Assembly: GCF_014610845.1 (NCBI RefSeq)
Contig: NZ_JABTCG010000001.1
Coordinates: forward strand, 62,001 to 126,000
Origin: Maribacter arenosus
Lineage (GTDB): Bacteria; Bacteroidota; Bacteroidia; Flavobacteriales; Flavobacteriaceae
Direction: 5' to 3'
Length of the DNA stretch: 64,000 nucleotides
This document shows positions 38,098 through 46,466 of this stretch, piece by piece. Every line of letters starts with the position of its first letter. Position 1 is the stretch's first letter. A program made the position numbers and the translations under genes. The notes under the pieces are model-generated. The model saw only the letters and a list, made by a program, of their open reading frames with translations, was not told the origin of the DNA and did not search any database.

Positions 38098-39582
38098 TTA
38101 CTCTTTTGGAAGATTTTTAAATCGTTTGGAGACATCCACACCCTTTAGTTTCAGTTGGTTCCATTTATAGGCAAATAAAATACTTGCCAAACCCAATACA
38201 ATAATCCATATCGGTGTGGAATGAAAATACCAGGCACTGGCATCGGAGCTTAGGTCTTTGTAGGTGTGAATACCTAAAAAAAGCAATAATAAGAAAGTCC
38301 CAATGCCTCCGATACCTTTTTGTATCCGTCTATTCTTAAAAGCTTCTATGTTTTCTGACAATTTCGGATTTTTTTTGGGTAGGGTCAATAACGTAATACA
38401 CATCAACAGAAAGTTGACCATCATCGAAGTGACCATAATATCGATGCCTAAAAAGAAATCACCTGCAAAATGAGAACCTAAAACCCCTACACTGGCCATT
38501 ATACCGGCAGCCACAAGCGCAATATGTGGGGTGTGACGTTTGGGATGTACTTTTGAAATTATTTTCGGGAATATTCCGTCTTCCGCCCAGGCAAACATCA
38601 ACCTAGAAACTGATAATAACATGGCCGGAAGATCATTGATCAATGCGATAGCAGCTCCAATCAAAATGGCGATGCCCAATCCTGAGGGCAACACAAAACT
38701 TAATAAACCTGGCGCTGTAATGTCTTTATGCAAGGCTTCTTCAGCAACAAAACTCCAGGGTACGGTATGATAAACGGCAGAGGCGAACAAGAAGTAGAAA
38801 AGGCCAACCCCCAAAATCGCCATTAAAATCGCCTTAGGTAGTGTCTTAGCCGGATTTTTGGCCTCGCCACCAGCTTGTGCGATGGAGTCAAAACCTATAA
38901 AACTTGAAAATAGCAAAGCAGCAGCGGAAAGAAAGACCCGCCAATCGAAGTCAATCGTAGGGGTAGGGATAAAATCCCGACCTTCCTTCACTTGCAAAGC
39001 GTTCAAGAAATCGGAGGCATCAAAACTAAATCCTGCTACAATGACTATGGCCCCTAAGGCAAACATGAGAAACATCATCGGCAAAAGAGTGCGTTCGTAT
39101 GATTTGGTCCCACGGATGTTTACCCAAACAAAGGTCCAAACCAATACTAGGGCAAGACATACCCTTACCCATCCGGTTTCTAAAGCCAACGAAATACCTT
39201 TCCAACCCAAATTCAGGGCAATATCACGGATAAAAGGAATGGTTACATAGGCGATCACACCGATTACTATAGATAGTCCGAACCACTGTGAAAAACTGGC
39301 TACAAAACCTAAATACGGATTCAATCCTCGGCTGGCATAAATATAACTGCCACCCGCACGGGGCATTGCAGAGGCCAAAATAGAATAGGCAAAAGCGGCA
39401 AACAAAGCGGGAATGGCCGCGAAGACAAAGGCCGGTAATACGTAAGGGCCTATGCCTGGTACATTTCGTTGGATCATAAAAGGCACTACGTTGATCGAGG
39501 CACCTAACATAGAACATACCCCAGTGGCCGTAAGGGCCAACAAGCCCATTTGGCGTGTAAGTTTGGTTGGTTTTTTATCCAT
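38098..39582 (-). CDS. APC family amino-acid/amine permease
   Basis: About 494 residues with twelve or more hydrophobic helices. The N-terminal LTATGVCSMLGASINVVPF and the YSILASAMPRAGGSYIYASRGLNPYLGFVASF segment are the APC-superfamily hallmarks (TM1 and TM2-3), and SSFIGFDSIAQAGGEAKNPAKTLPKAI is the conserved loop after TM6. The substrate cannot be predicted beyond amino acid, amine or similar. The ATG at 39582 (MDKKPTKL) fits better than 39600. The AKR-RidA gene follows after 3 bases. Confidence 0.92.
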   Translation of the reverse strand: MDKKPTKLTRQMGLLALTATGVCSMLGASINVVPFMIQRNVPGIGPYVLPAFVFAAIPALFAAFAYSILASAMPRAGGSYIYASRGLNPYLGFVASFSQWFGLSIVIGVIAYVTIPFIRDIALNLGWKGISLALETGWVRVCLALVLVWTFVWVNIRGTKSYERTLLPMMFLMFALGAIVIVAGFSFDASDFLNALQVKEGRDFIPTPTIDFDWRVFLSAAALLFSSFIGFDSIAQAGGEAKNPAKTLPKAILMAILGVGLFYFLFASAVYHTVPWSFVAEEALHKDITAPGLLSFVLPSGLGIAILIGAAIALINDLPAMLLSVSRLMFAWAEDGIFPKIISKVHPKRHTPHIALVAAGIMASVGVLGSHFAGDFFLGIDIMVTSMMVNFLLMCITLLTLPKKNPKLSENIEAFKNRRIQKGIGGIGTFLLLLFLGIHTYKDLSSDASAWYFHSTPIWIIVLGLASILFAYKWNQLKLKGVDVSKRFKNLPKE

Positions 39583-39775
39583 TCGTTCGGCAATGTACAA
39601 AATAGAAGGGCAAAGGGAAATACTTCATAACCAAAAAATATTCGATACACGTTGATCAATTATTCTATGACAGGTAGGGGAATTATTAGCACGATTTAAT
39701 TTAACAAAATCCTGATCGTTCAACGTTATATTGGGCTGTAATTTGAATAGTTATCAGGAACAAATAAGATAATCT

Positions 39776-39783
39776 TATTTTTG
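39776..39783 (+). promoter_or_regulatory. Bacteroidota -7 element for the M23 peptidase gene
   Basis: TATTTTTG matches TAnnTTTG, 38 bases before the ATG at 39822. A TTG at 39743 is somewhat too distant for a standard -33 element. Confidence 0.35.
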
Positions 39784-39821
39784 TTCAAGACTAGTTATAA
39801 AGCGCTTATTAAGAGATATCA

Positions 39822-40400
39822 ATGATTACAAGTACAACTCGACGGTTTTGGTATACATTATTATCCTCAATAGCATTTTTAGTGCGTTATAGGTACTTCA
39901 AAAAATGGTTTTGGGTTATTGTGCTTATTCTTGGGATAGGGTTTGTAATTCCCCAAAAAATGATTATTCCAGTAAAAAATGCCACTACACAAAGTTGGGC
40001 TTTGGATTCTTTTTGGGCCTATCCTTGGGGAACCTCGATAACCCATAAAGGCATTGATATTTTTGCCGCAAGGGGTACCGACGTGATTTCATCTACATAT
40101 GGGATTGTGGTGTATACCCATGAAGGCGGAAAAGGGGGTAAGTCCGTCATGATTTTGGGACCCAAATGGCGTTTTCATTATTACGCTCATTTAGCTTCGT
40201 ATGATGCATTTGCGTTTCAACCTGTAAGACCGGGCACTGTTTTGGGTACCGTGGGAGACACGGGCAATGCCAAAGGAAAACCACCTCATTTGCACTATGC
40301 GATTACCACACCTTTTCCATATCCCCAACTCTACGATTCCGAATCGGTACACGGTTGGAAAAAAATGTTTTATTTGAGCCCGGATAAATGGTTGCGATAA
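39822..40400 (+). CDS. M23 family metallopeptidase
   Basis: 192 residues: one N-terminal membrane helix (WFWVIVLILGIGFVIPQ, about 29-45), then a LytM/M23 domain facing the periplasm. Zinc and catalytic residues are visible: H-x3-D in HKGIDIFAARGTDV, HYYAHLASY and the HLH in GKPPHLHYAI. Such enzymes cut peptide cross-links in peptidoglycan. No LysM or coiled coil is present. It is followed at 43 bases by the antiporter gene on the same strand. Confidence 0.9.
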   Translation: MITSTTRRFWYTLLSSIAFLVRYRYFKKWFWVIVLILGIGFVIPQKMIIPVKNATTQSWALDSFWAYPWGTSITHKGIDIFAARGTDVISSTYGIVVYTHEGGKGGKSVMILGPKWRFHYYAHLASYDAFAFQPVRPGTVLGTVGDTGNAKGKPPHLHYAITTPFPYPQLYDSESVHGWKKMFYLSPDKWLR

Positions 40401-40443
40401 AAAATACCTTTTAACTTTGGGGTCATAAAATCAAATTTAGCGA

Positions 40444-41679
40444 ATGAGTTATTTTTTTATAGCCACCATTCTTGTTTTTTTATCCGCCATTTTCGGATTT
40501 ATCAATGTGCGTTTTCTCAAACTTCCAAATACCATTGGCTTAATGGTTATCACTATAATTTTTACATTGGGGGTTTTTGCCCTCAGTTATTTTGATGACA
40601 CCTTATTGAATGCCGAAAAATACATCATCACCCAGATTGATTTCAAGACTTTACTTCTGGATATTATGTTGAGCTTTCTACTTTTCGCAGGGGCATTACA
40701 CACGAACTTTCAACAATTGCATGTGCAACGATGGCCAATTTTGGTATTCTCGACATTAGGCGTATTGGTTTCCACGTTTTTGGTGGGGACAGCTACTTTT
40801 TATTTGTTAATGGCTTTTGGAATGGATGTCGCCTATGTCTATTGTCTTCTATTTGGTGCTTTGATTTCTCCTACAGACCCGATTGCGGTATTAGGCATTT
40901 TAAAACAAGTTGGGGCCCCTAAAAAATTGGAAACCAAGATTGTTGGCGAATCCTTGTTTAATGACGGGGTAGGGGTTGTGGTGTTTTTAACCATATTCCA
41001 GTTTGCTTCTTCAGGGAACTCGACCGTAACGGCAATAGATGTTTTGGAACTTTTTGGGGTTGAGGTTTTTGGTGGAATCATTTTGGGATTGCTCTTAGGA
41101 TGGATTACCTATCGTTTGATGAAATCTATAGATGACTATGATATTGAAGTCATCATTACCTTAGCCACGGTTATGGTGGGAACCGTAGTAGCGCAGAAAT
41201 TCCATCTTTCTGCTCCCTTGGCCATGGTCGCAGCAGGATTGGTTGTTGGTAATGATACTTTAAGGGATAGCTCTATGTCGGAAATCACAGAAACCTATGT
41301 AGACAAATTTTGGGAGCTGATAGACATTCTTCTGAATACCCTTTTATTCGTTTTGATCGGAATGGAAATGTTGGTACTTACTTTTGAATTAAATTATGTG
41401 ATAGCCGGAGTACTATCTATCCCAATCATTCTTATCTGTAGGTATCTCTCACTTTTGCTTCCTATCAACTTTTTTAAGGAAAAACTGGATTTTGTTCCCA
41501 ATACTACCTTAATTATGACCTGGGGTGGACTCAGGGGTGGGATTTCGATAGCTCTTGCCCTTGGTCTTACCCAGGATATGCACCGTGACCTGTTTTTGGT
41601 CATTACCTATGTGGTCGTGGTGTTTTCTATCATTGTTCAAGGATTAACAGTAGGTAAAATGATTAAAAAACTATCCTAA
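40444..41679 (+). CDS. CPA1-type Na+/H+ antiporter (NhaP-like)
   Basis: An inner-membrane exchanger of 411 residues with about twelve helices. Signatures: LLFAGALHTNFQQL, LISPTDPIAVLGILK (the ion-binding TDP), VGESLFNDGVGVVVFL (the ND pair of CPA1) and LIMTWGGLRGGISIALALGL. These place it with CPA1 exchangers for cytoplasmic pH and sodium homeostasis. The last base of its stop is the first base of the next gene's ATG, so the 104-residue protein is translationally coupled. Confidence 0.93.
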   Translation: MSYFFIATILVFLSAIFGFINVRFLKLPNTIGLMVITIIFTLGVFALSYFDDTLLNAEKYIITQIDFKTLLLDIMLSFLLFAGALHTNFQQLHVQRWPILVFSTLGVLVSTFLVGTATFYLLMAFGMDVAYVYCLLFGALISPTDPIAVLGILKQVGAPKKLETKIVGESLFNDGVGVVVFLTIFQFASSGNSTVTAIDVLELFGVEVFGGIILGLLLGWITYRLMKSIDDYDIEVIITLATVMVGTVVAQKFHLSAPLAMVAAGLVVGNDTLRDSSMSEITETYVDKFWELIDILLNTLLFVLIGMEMLVLTFELNYVIAGVLSIPIILICRYLSLLLPINFFKEKLDFVPNTTLIMTWGGLRGGISIALALGLTQDMHRDLFLVITYVVVVFSIIVQGLTVGKMIKKLS

Positions 41680-41993
41680 TGGTTCCAAAAGACTATGATC
41701 AATTCCTTGAAACTTTGGAAAATGCCATACCGGATAACGATTGGCCTACTGGACTTAAGGCCCTTTGGTACGATGCAGTAGGGGATTGGGAGGCATCACA
41801 CAACATAGCCCAAGAAATGCATACGGAGCTAGGAAGTTGGATTCATGCCTATTTGCATAGAAAAGAAGGGGATGAATGGAATGCGGGATATTGGTATCGC
41901 AAGGCCAATAAATCAATTCCGAAGGTTTCTTTGGATGAAGAGTTTCAGCTATTGGCGAAGCATCTACTGGAAAAGGATTCCCCTAAACAATAA
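41679..41993 (+). CDS. Small tryptophan-rich soluble protein, unknown
   Basis: 104 residues, no signal or membrane helix, with many tryptophans (DNDWPTGLKALWYDAVGDWEASH, GSWIHAYLHRKEGDEWNAGYWYRKANK). The repeated helix-turn-helix look and ASHNIAQEM, HAYLHRKEGD and WYRKA pattern suggests a small TPR-like helical protein. I recognise no named family. It is coupled to the CPA1 antiporter by a 1-base overlap and could be an accessory of it, but this is positional inference. The end overlaps the convergent metallophosphatase gene by 11 bases. Confidence 0.7.
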   Translation: MVPKDYDQFLETLENAIPDNDWPTGLKALWYDAVGDWEASHNIAQEMHTELGSWIHAYLHRKEGDEWNAGYWYRKANKSIPKVSLDEEFQLLAKHLLEKDSPKQ

Positions 41994-42894
41994 TGCTTGC
42001 CCCCTCTGAATTTACATTTTTATCACTATCAAAGAAAAAGTCAATTCTCCCAAGGTTGATACCAAAACATCCTACTTGATTGACGAGGATATTTTTTCCT
42101 AAAGCATTTTTTGTAACCGTGGGTTTATCCAAAAAAGTATGGGTGTGTCCTCCAATGATCAAGTCAGTGAACTTTGTTTGGGAAGCCAACTTTAGATCAT
42201 CCGGTTTTTCTTCATTTTTGTAATGATAGCCTAAATGCGAAAGACAAATGATCAAATCGCAATGTTCATCCTCTTTCAAAACGGTTTCAATATCAGTAGC
42301 GATTTCGAAGGGGTCTAAATATTTTGTCTCTTTGAAAAGTTTCTTTGATACCAAACCTTCGAGTTCAATTCCCAGACCATATACGCCAATCTTCAGTCCA
42401 TTGACCAAATAGGTTTTATAGGGTCTTACATATCCGTTCATCACCGTATTGCTAAAATCGTAATTCGCCGATAGCAATTCAAAGGTTGCATTGGGCAATT
42501 GGGCAAAGAGTCCGTCTATTCCATTATCAAAATCATGGTTACCTATGGTAGCGGCGTTATAATTGAGCTTACTCATTAATTTAAATTCCAATTCACCTCC
42601 ATAAAAATTGAAATAAGGAGTACCTTGAAAAATATCACCTGCATCAAATAACAGGGTATTCGGATTTTCTTTTCGAATCGTTTCGACCAAAGTAGCCCTC
42701 CGTGCGACACCACCTAAGTTCGGATAACTTGAATGGCTTTTGGGGAAGGTATCTATATGGCTATGCACATCATTGGTATGTAGTATGGTAATATGCTTTT
42801 TTGTATCGCCAAAACAAGAGTTTAAGGTTAGACCTCCTAAGCCAACAAAAGCGGAACCCGCCGATGTCTTTGTGATAAATCTTCTTCTATCCAT
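41983..42894 (-). CDS. 5'-nucleotidase/metallophosphatase domain protein with Tat-lipoprotein-like signal
   Basis: 303 residues from the ATG at 42894. The N-terminus MDRRRFITKTSAGSAFVGLGG has twin arginines and ends in LTLNSC, resembling a Tat-exported lipoprotein. The calcineurin-like domain follows with HTNDVHSHID, DAGDIFQGTPYFNFYGG, TIGNHDFDNG, CLSHLGYHY and IGGHTHTFLD, the full metal-binding set of the UshA N-terminal domain. The nucleotide-recognition C-terminal half is missing and is encoded by the gene just upstream. Together they would be an envelope nucleotidase. Confidence 0.9.
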   Translation of the reverse strand: MDRRRFITKTSAGSAFVGLGGLTLNSCFGDTKKHITILHTNDVHSHIDTFPKSHSSYPNLGGVARRATLVETIRKENPNTLLFDAGDIFQGTPYFNFYGGELEFKLMSKLNYNAATIGNHDFDNGIDGLFAQLPNATFELLSANYDFSNTVMNGYVRPYKTYLVNGLKIGVYGLGIELEGLVSKKLFKETKYLDPFEIATDIETVLKEDEHCDLIICLSHLGYHYKNEEKPDDLKLASQTKFTDLIIGGHTHTFLDKPTVTKNALGKNILVNQVGCFGINLGRIDFFFDSDKNVNSEGASIIV

Positions 42895-42895
42895 A

Positions 42896-43660
42896 TTATT
42901 TTTCCATATAAAATCGGTCATCAATTACTGGAGCAAGTGTATCGACCTTTTTAAAATAATCGATCATGGCATTACGGATCAAATAGTCTGTGTCGTTAAT
43001 CGAAATATTGTTTTTAAAGAATCCCATTTGGTCTCCTCCAGTAACCAAATAATCCGAAGTGGCCACATAATAAGTTCTTTTGGGATTAACGGGTTCCCCA
43101 TTTATGAGGGCTTTTCGCAATTTTCTATCTTTATCCAAAACAATCTGCATTCCTGAAATTGGATGTGCCCTTCCGGATTGAACTATAAAAGCTACCATAT
43201 CGTTGACAGCCGTTCCGTTGACGGCAGCCACGACGATGTTATTTTCGAAAGGCATTACCTCAAAGGCATTTCTCGCGCTTACTTTACCTGCGGATATTAT
43301 GGAACGTATTCCCCCATGGTTCAGCAATACGAAGTCGATGTCTTTGCCCGTACGCGATTTGAAAATTGGATTGGCTTGCGATCGTACGATGTCCGCCAAT
43401 AAATTACCCGCTGTCGTATTGAATTCGCCATCTTCCTTAGTAATAGGTTTTGGAGCATAGGCCAACGCACTATCAAGCACTTCTTCAATGCGTGTGCTAT
43501 AGGGTGATATGAATTCCTCGATGTTAGTAGCTTTTGAAATTATACTATCTATCGGAATTTGTTTCCCTTCTATCCTGGTTAGGGTTGTTGTATCTTGTCT
43601 GCATGATCCCAATCCCAAAAAAGTTATAAATACAACAAAATGTTTTATTTTTAAAATCAT
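42896..43660 (-). CDS. 5'-nucleotidase C-terminal domain lipoprotein
   Basis: 254 residues: a lipoprotein signal (MILKIKHFVVFITFLGLGSC, lipobox LGSC) and then the UshA C-terminal domain. Visible signatures are NTTAGNLLADIVRSQAN, VLLNHGGIRSIISAGKVSARNAFEVMPFENNIVV and YYVATSDYLVTGGDQMGFF, which form the substrate pocket in full-length enzymes. It lacks the catalytic metallophosphatase half, which follows 1 base downstream as a separate gene. The order is reversed compared with a fused UshA. Confidence 0.9.
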   Translation of the reverse strand: MILKIKHFVVFITFLGLGSCRQDTTTLTRIEGKQIPIDSIISKATNIEEFISPYSTRIEEVLDSALAYAPKPITKEDGEFNTTAGNLLADIVRSQANPIFKSRTGKDIDFVLLNHGGIRSIISAGKVSARNAFEVMPFENNIVVAAVNGTAVNDMVAFIVQSGRAHPISGMQIVLDKDRKLRKALINGEPVNPKRTYYVATSDYLVTGGDQMGFFKNNISINDTDYLIRNAMIDYFKKVDTLAPVIDDRFYMEK

Positions 43661-43703
43661 TATTGTTTTTACCTTAGCCTCTCAAAGATGAGTGTTTATT
43701 ATT

Positions 43704-43711
43704 TACTTTTG
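43704..43711 (+). promoter_or_regulatory. Bacteroidota -7 element for the DUF6913-dapA operon
   Basis: TACTTTTG matches TAnnTTTG, 17 bases before the ATG at 43729; the leader would be only about a dozen bases. Confidence 0.4.
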
Positions 43712-43728
43712 TGTAAATGTAAAAGTAC

Positions 43729-44265
43729 ATGTTTTTAAAAGGAATACGGGATAAATTCAAACACAAATCTGGCATAAAGTTCTTAAAAGAAGCCCTATCA
43801 AGAACCCCACAAATTGTGGACAGGGCAAATGGAATAACCTCTATTGGTTGTCTTGTGGATTTGGATCATTTTGACAAACCTGAGTATTTTTTTGAGTTTG
43901 TCGAGGAATATAAATTGAGACCCAATGCCGTAAAGATAATTGGGTATAAAAGTTATTATGATAAGAATTCGCCCTATTCAACTCCAGTTTTTTCCGATAA
44001 GGATTTAGGCTGGAAAGGTGAGATCGAAAATAGTTATGCATTGGAATTCTTAAGTCGGGATTATGATTTACTGGTTAACTATTATAACGAGGAGAATTTG
44101 ATGTTGCAATTAATGACCGTAAAGACCAATGCCCGAATTAAGGTTGGTTTTAAGGAGGTAGATCAAAAATTGAACGATTTAATTTTAGGATTACCCTTAA
44201 AGGATTTTAAAACATTTAAACTAGAACTCAAGAAATATCTAAAAGTTCTGAATGAAATTGAATAA
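43729..44265 (+). CDS. DUF6913-like protein upstream of dapA
   Basis: 178 residues, cytosolic, no membrane segments. I recall this as a conserved flavobacterial partner of dapA (DUF6913, label unverified). It contains [21 protein letters not shown], and CYLV-like beta strands alternate with helices in the later [34 protein letters not shown]. Function is unknown. It is coupled to dapA by the TAATG overlap at 44263-44267. Confidence 0.75.
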   Translation: MFLKGIRDKFKHKSGIKFLKEALSRTPQIVDRANGITSIGCLVDLDHFDKPEYFFEFVEEYKLRPNAVKIIGYKSYYDKNSPYSTPVFSDKDLGWKGEIENSYALEFLSRDYDLLVNYYNEENLMLQLMTVKTNARIKVGFKEVDQKLNDLILGLPLKDFKTFKLELKKYLKVLNEIE

Positions 44266-45155
44266 TGGATAAATTGATGGGCACAGGGGTTGCTTTAGTT
44301 ACCCCGTTTAAAGATGATTTTACGGTAGATACCATGGCCTTGACCAATATTGTTAAGCATTGTATCGATGGTGGGGTGGATTATTTGGTGGCCTTGGGTA
44401 CAACTGCCGAGACGGCTACGCTTACCGAAATAGAGAAACAAGTGGTAATAGATACGATTATTAGTGCCAATGCCGGTCGTTTACCCCTTGTTCTCGGTAT
44501 TGGGGGCAACAATACCTCCGTGGTTGTAGATACCATAAAACGTCGGAACTTGGATAGTTTTGACGCCATACTCTCGGTATCTCCATATTATAACAAACCT
44601 ACACAAGAAGGAATATATCAACATTTTAAGGCAATTTCAGAAAATTCACCTTTGCCATTAATTGTCTATAATGTTCCGGCTAGAACGGGTAGTAACATTC
44701 TTCCTGCTACTGTGCTTCGTCTTGCCAATGACTTTGATAATATCATTGCGATTAAGGAGGCTTCTGGGGATATAACACAGGTGATGCAAATAATAAAGGA
44801 TAAACCCGAAAACTTTATGGTAATTTCCGGAGATGATATGACCGCACTGTCTACAGTTTTAGCGGGAGGTTCAGGTGTTATTTCCGTGCTGGCACAAGGG
44901 GTGCCCCGCCCTTTTTCCAAGATGATCAGATTAGGGTTAAAAGCCCAGGTAAAAGAGGCATTTGATTTGCAGTATTCCTTACAAGAGGGAATGGGTCTAA
45001 TCTTCGAGGAAGGGAATCCGGCAGGAATCAAAGCGGTTTTTAAGGTTTTGGACATTGCATCGGGAGCAGTCAGATTGCCTTTGGTGCCAGCATCGGACCA
45101 TCTTCGAAATAAAATCGCACAATTCGTGAAGCCCTTCGCAGGGCAACATGCGTAA
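44265..45155 (+). CDS. dapA: 4-Hydroxy-tetrahydrodipicolinate synthase
   Basis: The first committed step of lysine and meso-DAP synthesis, condensing pyruvate with aspartate semialdehyde. 296 residues in a TIM barrel. The Schiff-base lysine is K164 in AIKEASGD, Y135 lies in VYNVPARTG, and GTTAE (45-49) is the pyruvate-binding loop. With dapF at 19.7 kb the window carries two genes of the pathway. It is translationally coupled to the small gene before it. No terminator is obvious downstream. Confidence 0.97.
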   Translation: MDKLMGTGVALVTPFKDDFTVDTMALTNIVKHCIDGGVDYLVALGTTAETATLTEIEKQVVIDTIISANAGRLPLVLGIGGNNTSVVVDTIKRRNLDSFDAILSVSPYYNKPTQEGIYQHFKAISENSPLPLIVYNVPARTGSNILPATVLRLANDFDNIIAIKEASGDITQVMQIIKDKPENFMVISGDDMTALSTVLAGGSGVISVLAQGVPRPFSKMIRLGLKAQVKEAFDLQYSLQEGMGLIFEEGNPAGIKAVFKVLDIASGAVRLPLVPASDHLRNKIAQFVKPFAGQHA

Positions 45156-45236
45156 TTACGATTCCTTTGAACGTTAAATCTATGCCAAATAAGGGTGATT
45201 AGTGCCTTTGGCAAGCTATTTTAGTGTCGTAAATTT

Positions 45237-45270
45237 TGTTTTTTAGTTCCGTTCAGAATCCCTAATTTTG
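45237..45270 (+). promoter_or_regulatory. Bacteroidota promoter for bamD (-33 and -7)
   Basis: TTG (45237-45239), a 23-base spacer and TAATTTTG (45263-45270). Transcription would begin near 45277, between the two candidate ATGs, which supports 45287 as the start. Confidence 0.55.
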
Positions 45271-45286
45271 CAAAATGTTTTTAAAA

Positions 45287-46117
45287 ATGAGGAAGCTCAT
45301 CCCTTTTCTAAGTTTGATATTGGTCATGTCATCATGCAATGAGTATCAAAAAGTACTTAAAAATGAAGATGTAAAGGCCAAGTTCGATCTTGCCCAAAAA
45401 TATTATGATGCTGGGGATTACAAACGTGCAAACCGTTTGTTCGAACAGATTGCCCCTAAATATGTGGGTAAACCACAAGGCGAAAGGGTTATGTTCTTTT
45501 TTGCAAACACCTTTTTTGAAAGAAAGGATTACAATATGGCCGGCTATCAGTTTGAAAGGTTTATTAAATCCTATCCCAAAAGTGAGAAAGTACCTGAAGC
45601 CTCATTCTTAGGTGCGAAAAGTTATTATATGCTTTCTCCAGCGTATTCCTTGGATCAAACAGACACGAATAAGGCCTTGGTTAAATTACAGACCTTTATT
45701 AATATGTACCCTGATTCCGAGTACTTTGACGAAGCCAATAAAATGGCCAAGGAGTTGACTACGAAGAAAGAAAAAAAAGCATTTGAAATAGCCAAACAGT
45801 TCAATAAACTAGGGCATTTTGATTATTCCTTTCTAACCCCCGCCATGGCGGCCTTTGATAATTTTATTTCCGATTATCCCGGGTCTATCTTCAGGGAAGA
45901 AGCTTTGTACCTTAAATTTGAATCCGCTACGGAATATGCATTGAACAGTTTTGCCAGATGGAAACCGGAGCGATTAGCAAGTGCAAAAACGGCGTATAAT
46001 GTGCTTAAAAAACAATATCCGGATACCAAATTTGCCGAGGAGGCCGATAAATTGTTGGGTAAAATTCAGGAGGAAATAGAAACGCCTACAACCACAAAAG
46101 AAAAAGAAACAAAATAA
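45287..46117 (+). CDS. bamD: Outer membrane assembly lipoprotein BamD
   Basis: A lipoprotein of the BAM complex that inserts outer-membrane beta-barrels. 276 residues from the ATG at 45287: a signal with lipobox (LVMSSC), then TPR-like helical repeats (FDLAQKYYDAGDYKRANRLFEQI, FFANTFFERKDYNMAGYQFERFIKSYPKSEKVPEASFLGAKSYY, KALVKLQTFINMYPDSEY). The second start at 45275 would place the initiation codon upstream of the predicted transcription start. It heads a run with rpoZ, coaBC, a DUF4835 gene and recN. Confidence 0.94.
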   Translation: MRKLIPFLSLILVMSSCNEYQKVLKNEDVKAKFDLAQKYYDAGDYKRANRLFEQIAPKYVGKPQGERVMFFFANTFFERKDYNMAGYQFERFIKSYPKSEKVPEASFLGAKSYYMLSPAYSLDQTDTNKALVKLQTFINMYPDSEYFDEANKMAKELTTKKEKKAFEIAKQFNKLGHFDYSFLTPAMAAFDNFISDYPGSIFREEALYLKFESATEYALNSFARWKPERLASAKTAYNVLKKQYPDTKFAEEADKLLGKIQEEIETPTTTKEKETK

Positions 46118-46129
46118 ACAGCTTTTATT

Positions 46130-46465
46130 ATGAATATGAACGATTTAAAGAACTCCAAAGCACCAGTTTCAACGGTCACTATCAACAGAAACGAGTTCGA
46201 TGAGAAAACAGAAAATATATATGAGGCTATTTCCATAACCGCTAAAAGGGCTATTCAGATCAATTCTGAAATTAAAAAGGAACTTTTGGAAAAACTTGAG
46301 GAATTCGCAACGTATAGCGATAGTCTGGAAGAGGTTTTTGAGAACAAAGAACAGATAGAAGTGTCCAAGTTTTACGAAAAACTTCCTAAACCACATGCCA
46401 TGGCAGTTGAAGAGTGGTTGATGGATAGGATTTACCATAGAAATACTGAGAAAGATACAGAGTAG
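46130..46465 (+). CDS. rpoZ: RNA polymerase omega subunit, Bacteroidota type
   Basis: A 111-residue protein matching the Bacteroidota branch of omega, which promotes assembly of the polymerase. The core NIYEAISITAKRAIQINSEIKKELLEKLEEF corresponds to the conserved helices of omega; the C-terminal part is lineage-specific. The position between bamD and coaBC is the usual one in this phylum. It is 12 bases after bamD and 1 base before coaBC. Confidence 0.9.
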   Translation: MNMNDLKNSKAPVSTVTINRNEFDEKTENIYEAISITAKRAIQINSEIKKELLEKLEEFATYSDSLEEVFENKEQIEVSKFYEKLPKPHAMAVEEWLMDRIYHRNTEKDTE

Positions 46466-46466
46466 T

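Noticed and set aside
45183-45213. Hairpin TGCCAAA/TTTGGCA after dapA as a terminator
   Set aside because: The loop is 17 bases long and there is no proper T-run; likely chance.
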